Below, piece after piece: positions 21,601-29,422 of a stretch of 29,422 bases of DNA. Origin of the DNA: Isohypsibius dastychi (taxonomy: Eukaryota > Tardigrada > Eutardigrada > Parachela > Isohypsibiidae); the NCBI GenBank assembly GCA_034696485.1, contig JAQIWT010000187.1:1-29422 (forward strand), written 5' to 3'. How positions within the stretch are numbered: position 1 is the first letter of the stretch; each line of letters begins with the position of its first letter. Below the pieces are notes generated by a model. The model was given only the letters and a program-made list of their open reading frames with translations. It was not told the origin of the DNA and did not search any database. A program made the translations under genes and the position numbers.

Positions 21601-23170
21601 CAACTTACCGGTATCTGCATGCCGGAAAGTGGCGAGTGAACCGAGGGGGGATAGGGGAATGCTCCATAAGGAGGTACCATAGGATGATATCCGAAATGAC
21701 TAGAAGATCCCGGAAATCCATAAAGGGCCGCTTGAGCTGCTGCTTGAACAAACGCTTGGTGTTCTACACAGGAAAAAAAGTCAGTCAAGGTTTATGATCG
21801 ATGGAACAAAACGACATCGTTAAATCTGTTCACTTTTTAATAATGAAAAAATTCCCTCTAAAAAATCGTGGAATTTCGTGATTTTTTCGTTGAATTTAAG
21901 AGCTGAACAAAACGATGAAAGGGTGCCGCAGCCGAGTCATCATGTTCATACTGTGATTATTTTGTCATTTCAATAACAATACGGTCAAGTCCAAAGACCG
22001 TTTATCACTGCTTGTTCGAACTGAGCGATTATCGGTGTGATGAGAAAGAAAGGGGAGCGATGCGAATTTTCAAAGTCGAGGCTGCTTTTGAGTTTAAGAA
22101 TACATCACGAACACATGGCCGGGTGTATATTTTGACGCTCTTGCTCTTTAGCTCAAAGTCATCCCCAACCAGAAAGGGCCACTTGTTGCGTTTCGGATAA
22201 GTTTTGCTCGATAATCGCCTCTGACTGGAAAGTGACACTGCCTGGCCATGAGCTTGGTTCAACACCTAATCAAGGCTCGTTTAACAATAAATAATCTATA
22301 AAATTCTTCAAACCAATAAACTCTGGTCTTGTTGAGTACAATCAGTTGCTATCTTCAAGAGTGCAATCCCTGCAAAACACGTCGGCATTGTAAAGATAAT
22401 TTCAGCTGAATTTTCCAAAGTTATTGACTTCGGCTTTATCTTCTCCAGATTCGAGAAATCACCTCCTCTTGAAAAGCCCAAATGGGTCGAATGAAGGAGC
22501 ACCTGTGACCTGGTTTTTGGATAACCTATCCGTTTGTCTTTCCACCAAACGCACTTTCCAAAATAGAAATTCCGTGAACTTACTGTAATTGTCCGCTTGT
22601 GCGCGCCGTACATTTTCGGCTGAAATGTTCCTGCTCCTCTGCAACACAAAGCACAAGTTTAGCAAATTCCATCATACACCCGCGCTGGCAAGGCAGTTGA
22701 CAGGCTCAAAATGTTTGTGATAGGTTTACGACAATACAGGTAATTTTCATAAATCAGACGAGGGTCATTAACAACTCGACATAAAAAAGCCGCCGCAACA
22801 CATTTCTCCAAAAAATGCTACAAGTTTTTGGCCATAAAAGAATATCGAGTTGAACGCACAAAATGTTGCGACTTTCCAAAAAACACCCTCGAAAGATCAA
22901 GGCGAACAGCGCCCCTTGAGGCGACGGCAAGAACTGAGAAAAATCACATTAATTTTCACGAACCTCCTGATGGTCCCTGGAGAGCCTCATATGATGGCTT
23001 TCCCGTTCCTGCTCCACAAGACCCAGCTTGACCTCGCGAAGATCGTTGGACCGATCGCAAACGGTTTCTTCTCTTTCCTCCCCTTCATCGTGGAATACTT
23101 TGATCTCATCAGCAGCTGTGATCTCATCCGAAATCCCGTTCGTAATACTACTCGTAGATGGTGCTGGCAT
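12654..23170 (-). CDS. TCF: TCF/LEF transcription factor (pangolin/TCF7L-type) with C-clamp
   Basis: Nine exons, 23170-22964, 22638-22584, 21763-21609, 13958-13789, 13738-13571, 13503-13257, 13195-13042, 12982-12919 and 12861-12654, encode 475 residues. Residues 21-35 ([15 protein letters not shown]) are the beta-catenin-binding motif; vertebrate TCF has DELISFKDEGEQEE. The middle is rich in Pro, Ser, Met and His. The HMG box runs about 296-370 ([19 protein letters not shown] ... [10 protein letters not shown]) with a basic tail [10 protein letters not shown]. The C-clamp at 388-415 ([19 protein letters not shown] then RRKKKCVRY) keeps all four Cys (390, 403, 406, 412) and contacts a helper site in DNA. 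It is the nuclear effector of Wnt signalling, binding CTTTGATC-like sites and recruiting beta-catenin or Groucho. One exon junction (21609 to 13958) spans 7.65 kb. An alternative first exon exists at 15386. Confidence 0.95.
15225..15386 (-). CDS. TCF: Alternative first coding exon of TCF (isoform lacking beta-catenin domain)
   Basis: Reads from ATG at 15386 (second in-frame ATG at 15365) to a strong donor CAT|GTAAGT at 15225, phase 0. The next TCF exon (13958) starts in phase 0 and its other partner (21609) also ends in phase 0, so this exon is interchangeable with exons 1-3. The triplet just before the ATG (15389-15387) is TAA in frame and no AG acceptor lies between, so it must begin translation. 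It encodes 54 residues rich in Pro, Tyr and Met (e.g. [23 protein letters not shown]) like the neighbouring TCF linker. The product is about 390 residues: HMG box and C-clamp without beta-catenin binding, as in dominant-negative TCF forms made from internal promoters in vertebrates. Confidence 0.75.
18694..18774. mobile_element. Perfect palindromic fold-back insertion with flanking direct repeat
   Basis: 18701-18767 is a perfect palindrome: arms of 32 nt starting CATAGAG with a 3-nt centre (AAT). CCAGAAC stands directly before (18694-18700) and directly after it (18768-18774); the match can be read as 8 nt (GCCAGAAC) if the right one takes the last G. This looks like a short fold-back MITE with a 7-8 bp target duplication, as hAT-type elements make. 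An assembly or cloning fold-back artefact is the alternative. Confidence 0.65.
18836..19423 (+). other. Unexplained 195-codon open frame inside TCF intron
   Basis: Open from 18836 with first codon GTG (internal ATGs occur later) to a TGA at 19421-19423. The protein would be basic, rich in Arg, Lys, Gln, Ile and His, with no signal peptide, membrane segment or family I recognise. No splice context was seen. It is unusually long for this AT-rich intron, but codon content does not look clearly coding. It could be an intronic gene, a decayed mobile-element ORF, or chance. Confidence 0.2.
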
Positions 23171-24199
23171 TTTTCCTCACCAGAATTCTTGCTTGTTATT
23201 GGAACTGATAATCAAACAGAAATCTTTCAGACAACTGCAAAGAATAATTCTTCAAAGATCATAATTCCAGGTCCGAAATGTCCAGCAGAATAAATCCTGG
23301 CATCATGCCAATCTCTTGCGCAAGAATCCTTGTTCCCGTATGAACGAGGTGAACAAACTGTGGGTGGTTGTGGTTTTTCCAACAACACAATATTCGTTGA
23401 TCCAGCAGCAATTACCAAAAGATCAAAAGATGCAGGCAAACTACTGTTTGATGGATGGAAGCTCTCTTCTACTTCGCGATTTTGCAGAAGGATGAATATT
23501 TGTGGGTGACAGCAAATCAGGTGAGAGAAGAAGACTGGAATCAGACTGCCGGCGCTCTTTCTTGCAATCGACTACGAGAGGACGGTCCGTTTATTTCAAC
23601 CCTGGCGAATGATCAAGAGACTGGGCAGGTGGGAGGAGTTTCTTTTGTTGGCATTCCTTTGCTCTCGCCGATATGATAACCATATCCAATGGCCAGTTGG
23701 CGTACGCAAACTCTGATTTTAAAGAAATTTTAACAATAATTACCAAATTTTTGATCCAGATGCTTATGATATAAATGAGCATTATAAGCATTATGTTATC
23801 CTGGTTCATGTTGTGGGCCTGGTAGTGAGAATTTCACAGGCACCTTCACCTTCCCCCACCCCACACCACAGGCAGAATCTATCAGTTTATAAAGCGAGCA
23901 GGCGAGTGGTGTTGCCGCATCTTCTTGCGACTTGGTATTTATCGCTGATTGGGATAATAGATCAATCAAGCCATGTATTTGGCGCGGATTCGAAATTCTT
24001 GGTGCTCGCAGAGCAATTGCAAGATATAACGATATGATATCGCGATCTCGCAGATTCTTGACTTTTCTCGACGAGGATTGCGATTCTTGGCAAATATTTT
24101 GTGAATATTCACTGTTTCGTTCCACTCGTGCTATTCAGTTGTTCTTTACGTTATCGGACTCGGTTGGTGAATTTGGAATAATCTTGGCTGATCGACAAA
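23171..24199. promoter_or_regulatory. Divergent intergenic region between TCF and MCM7
   Basis: About 1 kb between the TCF start (minus) and the MCM7 start (plus). It must hold both promoters. Several short frames are open on both strands (for example plus 23283-23505 and 23536-23720, minus 24125-23796), none resembling a family and none joining by good splice sites. I treat it as non-coding. Confidence 0.5.
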
Positions 24200-27311
<3,112 letters not shown>

Positions 27312-27559
27312 CGATTTGGTATCCGGAAGAATCCATTTCTGACATCACAGTTTCTCCAAAATGTCTCATGATTTTCCTCGTAGTTTTGTTTTATCACTTT
27401 CGTATCAAATCGCATGGATATGATTTTTATCTAGTTTTGAGCGATATCTAGACTTACTGCGCTGAGTAATTTGTATAACGTTTTTTACTGCTGATATTTC
27501 TACTATCTACAGTATCTCCATTTTAAAACGATTCACCAGTCTACTGGGTTTTTTTTGTA

Positions 27560-27565
27560 AATAAA
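27560..27565 (+). terminator. Poly(A) signal of MCM7
   Basis: Canonical AATAAA after a T-rich stretch, 249 nt past the MCM7 stop codon. Confidence 0.6.
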
Positions 27566-27607
27566 TGAAACACAGTGATTCTGCCTTTTATTGTGGAAGG
27601 CGCGAAG

Positions 27608-27634
27608 AGATCTATGCTGTTGAATCATAGATCT
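27608..27634. repeat. 9-bp perfect hairpin downstream of MCM7
   Basis: AGATCTATG (27608-27616) and its exact complement CATAGATCT (27626-27634) flank a 9-nt loop, 43 nt past the MCM7 poly(A) signal. It could be chance. Confidence 0.4.
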
Positions 27635-27980
27635 ACAAATTATTTCATATGGTGTTAAATTTAATGTCCCAGACTGGTCGCTGGTCAGTTGGCGTGTGTT
27701 CACAAGCTGCGCTTTCTGCCAGCGTTTCATTTGCGCTTTATGATGATTTGGTCGGTGTCTGTGTTCATCTTTGGAGGTGAAAGCAGCAAGGGCAAGAGTT
27801 GTTGTTTGTCAGCGGATCCGAGCGATACAACATGAATCATGCTTTTCGTCGGCAGTCAGGCAGATTGAGTGCTGTTCGATTATTTGTATGACTAACAGCG
27901 TGTGTTAGTTTTTTCAAGAAATTTAGCCGTCTTGGAGTTTGGCACTCAATCGCGCATTGGACTCATCTGGAATTCTATGG

Positions 27981-29422
27981 ATGATTAAAGTCATGGCGCA
28001 AGTGAAATCTTTCGAGGATGCCAAGCCACAGGATGACTCGACTCCGCAGAATGGCCTTGTGAAAAACGGTGAGCAGGCATGACTTTATTGTTATCTAATC
28101 TGTCAAGGTGTCTAAATATTTGATGACAGATAATGCCACAGAATCTTTGGGTGAAATCTTGAATCTGGAATCTGGAATCTGGTTGCGTTGTTATTGCCTA
28201 GAATTTCAGATTAGCATGATTATTGTTTTATTGTACTGTGTTACTTTATTCCATGTTCTACAGATATTCGAGATTCTTTTAATGAATGAAAAAATTGAAT
28301 CTTATTATCAGAATTTTAGTTTTACTCCTAGATTTGCGTTCTTCTTTGGTTTGTTCAATAACGCCAAATACTGTTCGTATCGTTTCGAACATCCAATTTT
28401 TCAATTTGACCAGTCGACTTTGGTTGAGATTATCACAACGATAAGGGTTGTGATAAATCCTTGTTTTTTTGGTTTTTCTTGCCACCAACTTTTCACTTTA
28501 GTTTCATGCATTTGGTTTTAACAAATGATGCGAGACTGATACAGGGTGTGCGCCATCGAAAAGTACTCCAAATCTACCAAGGTGTCAGTCATGTCAACTC
28601 TCTTATAATTCATGCGAATCGGCTTTCAAGTGCACTGTATTTTTTTATCTGCTTGTAAAAAAACAAAGCGATGTTCTCTGAAGTAAGCTTTGTACGTTGT
28701 GTGTTCAATTTGTTTTCTTTCCAGTTTGCCGGAAATGGCTTGTACACGAAGACGAAGGACTGGCGCATCGGCTTCAAGAAGCAGAATGTATGAATTATTA
28801 ATCGTTATCGATATCTTAGTCATCGTGTTTTTTGATTCAGTTCAAACGCATTTCGGAAGGAATAAGCAGGAACATCATACAATCCAGGGAGATATCAAAG
28901 TCGCCAAAAAAGAGCAAAATATGGAACTGGCCGAAATTGAAAGACGACATGCCGAACACGTCTCACAACTAAAGCGTCTGTAAGATTTACTCCCGGAAAT
29001 TCAGCAAACATTATTTGAAGTCTTGATTTTCAGTGAGTTGTGTGATTATGAGTTAGCGGAAAGACTTCAGCAAGCAATTCTCGATGAAGAACTGATGATG
29101 ACCGAAAAAAATCGACAGCGCGATGAGGTACGAATTCTTTCTACATGTATGGACCACGTGAATTCTGAAGTTAAGCATAATACTTACATGCCGAATAGAT
29201 TACTATTTATGAACATTTTTCATACTCAGCGTTAATAAAAGAAAATCACATTTTTAGAAACTGGCGGTGCAGCTGCAGGAGGAAGAAAAGCGACGTCTAC
29301 AGACAGAACGGCAGAGGGCACCACCGGCTCAACAACTGGTTTATGCTAGATCCCCAGAAATTCGGTTTCCGGATCGCAGTCATCCGGAAATCAGTCCGCA
29401 GATATCCAGAACATTCGAAGAT
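27981..29422 (+). CDS. CCDC50: CCDC50 (Ymer)-like coiled-coil protein, 5' part (partial, runs off right edge)
   Basis: Exons 27981-28068 (ATG at 27981, with a second in-frame ATG at 27993 in better context), 28725-28787, 28841-28979, 29034-29127 and 29258 to the edge. The N-terminus VCRKWLVHEDEGLAHRLQEA matches human CCDC50 ([20 protein letters not shown]). Later segments, with repeated ELAERLQQAI and KLAVQLQEEEKRR, match its motif of spaced LQ-E coiled-coil repeats, which overlap ubiquitin-interacting-type motifs. CCDC50 in mammals is a cytosolic, tyrosine-phosphorylated, ubiquitin-binding adaptor that dampens signalling and has been described as a selective autophagy receptor. The last visible part turns to a Pro/Ser/Arg-rich region (RAPPAQQLVYARSPEIRFP). 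Intron 1 is 656 nt, the longest here; the rest of the gene is outside. Confidence 0.85.
28069..28724 (+). other. CCDC50 intron 1
   Basis: 656-nt, AT-rich intron from GTGAGC to TTTCCAG. An open frame of 137 codons (28108-28521) lies within it on the plus strand; it is Phe/Ile/Leu-rich, typical of AT-rich sequence, and has no match I recognise. Confidence 0.7.

Larger units (their letters stand above)
13959..21608 (-). other. Large TCF intron with an alternative first exon and insertion
   Basis: 7.65 kb, over 100 times the usual intron here. It holds the alternative first coding exon (15225-15386), the palindromic insertion (18701-18767), one unexplained 195-codon open frame (18836-19423) and no other gene I can support. 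Such a size next to the DNA-binding exons is where Wnt-locus enhancers would be expected; that is inference. ATCAAAG-type TCF sites occur singly, as expected by chance. Confidence 0.7.
27312..27980. other. Intergenic: MCM7 3' end and CCDC50 promoter
   Basis: About 670 bp with no supported gene. AATAAA at 27560-27565, 249 nt after the MCM7 stop, is the probable poly(A) signal. A 9-bp hairpin follows at 27608-27634. A four-codon upstream frame (ATGGATGATTAA, 27977-27988) overlaps the CCDC50 start. Confidence 0.5.

Noticed and set aside
23227-24125. An extra gene between TCF and MCM7
   Set aside because: Several overlapping frames are open on both strands, but no start, splice pattern or family match makes a consistent model.
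28108-28521. 137-codon ORF as a gene
   Set aside because: It lies in CCDC50 intron 1, is Phe/Ile-rich as expected of AT-rich DNA, and has no match.

Overview
Eukaryotic (metazoan) genomic DNA. All genes are split by many short introns with GT-AG ends, mostly about 50-75 nt. The gene set is animal: a TCF/LEF Wnt effector with a C-clamp, an Ago-clade Argonaute, HPS4, a CCPG1-like ER-phagy receptor, CCDC50, MCM7 and RSL24D1. The C-clamp TCF, the tiny introns and the compact layout suggest a small-genome invertebrate. A tardigrade or another ecdysozoan is my best guess, but nothing here fixes the phylum. I rebuilt gene models by hand from reading frame, splice-site phase and remembered family alignments; every exon listed keeps phase.

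Layout. (1) 1-825, minus: 5' part of a CCPG1-like membrane protein, running off the left edge. (2) 826-3188: 2.4 kb with no gene I can support. (3) 3189-4148, minus: RSL24D1 ribosome biogenesis factor, head-to-head (284 bp) with (4) 4433-6213, plus: HPS4, a BLOC-3 subunit. (5) 6519-6998, minus: a small secreted, dibasic, probably amidated peptide precursor, tail-to-tail with HPS4. (6) 7543-12038, minus: a 14-exon, slicer-competent Argonaute with a TTAA-flanked transposon-like insertion (7960-9006) in one intron. (7) 12654-23170, minus: TCF/LEF, with the beta-catenin-binding exon far upstream, a 7.65 kb intron, and an alternative first coding exon (15225-15386) giving a form without the beta-catenin-binding domain. 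That intron also holds a perfect 67-nt palindrome flanked by a direct repeat. (8) 23171-24199: about 1 kb between divergent genes. (9) 24200-27311, plus: MCM7, 16 exons. (10) 27981-29422, plus: 5' part of CCDC50, running off the right edge.

The genes serve unrelated housekeeping, RNA-silencing, membrane-traffic and signalling roles; nothing suggests an operon or gene cluster. The most informative items are the LIR/FIR-bearing CCPG1-like protein, the peptide precursor, the two-promoter TCF locus, the intronic TTAA element in Argonaute and the perfect palindromic insertion. No tRNA, rRNA or CRISPR array was seen.
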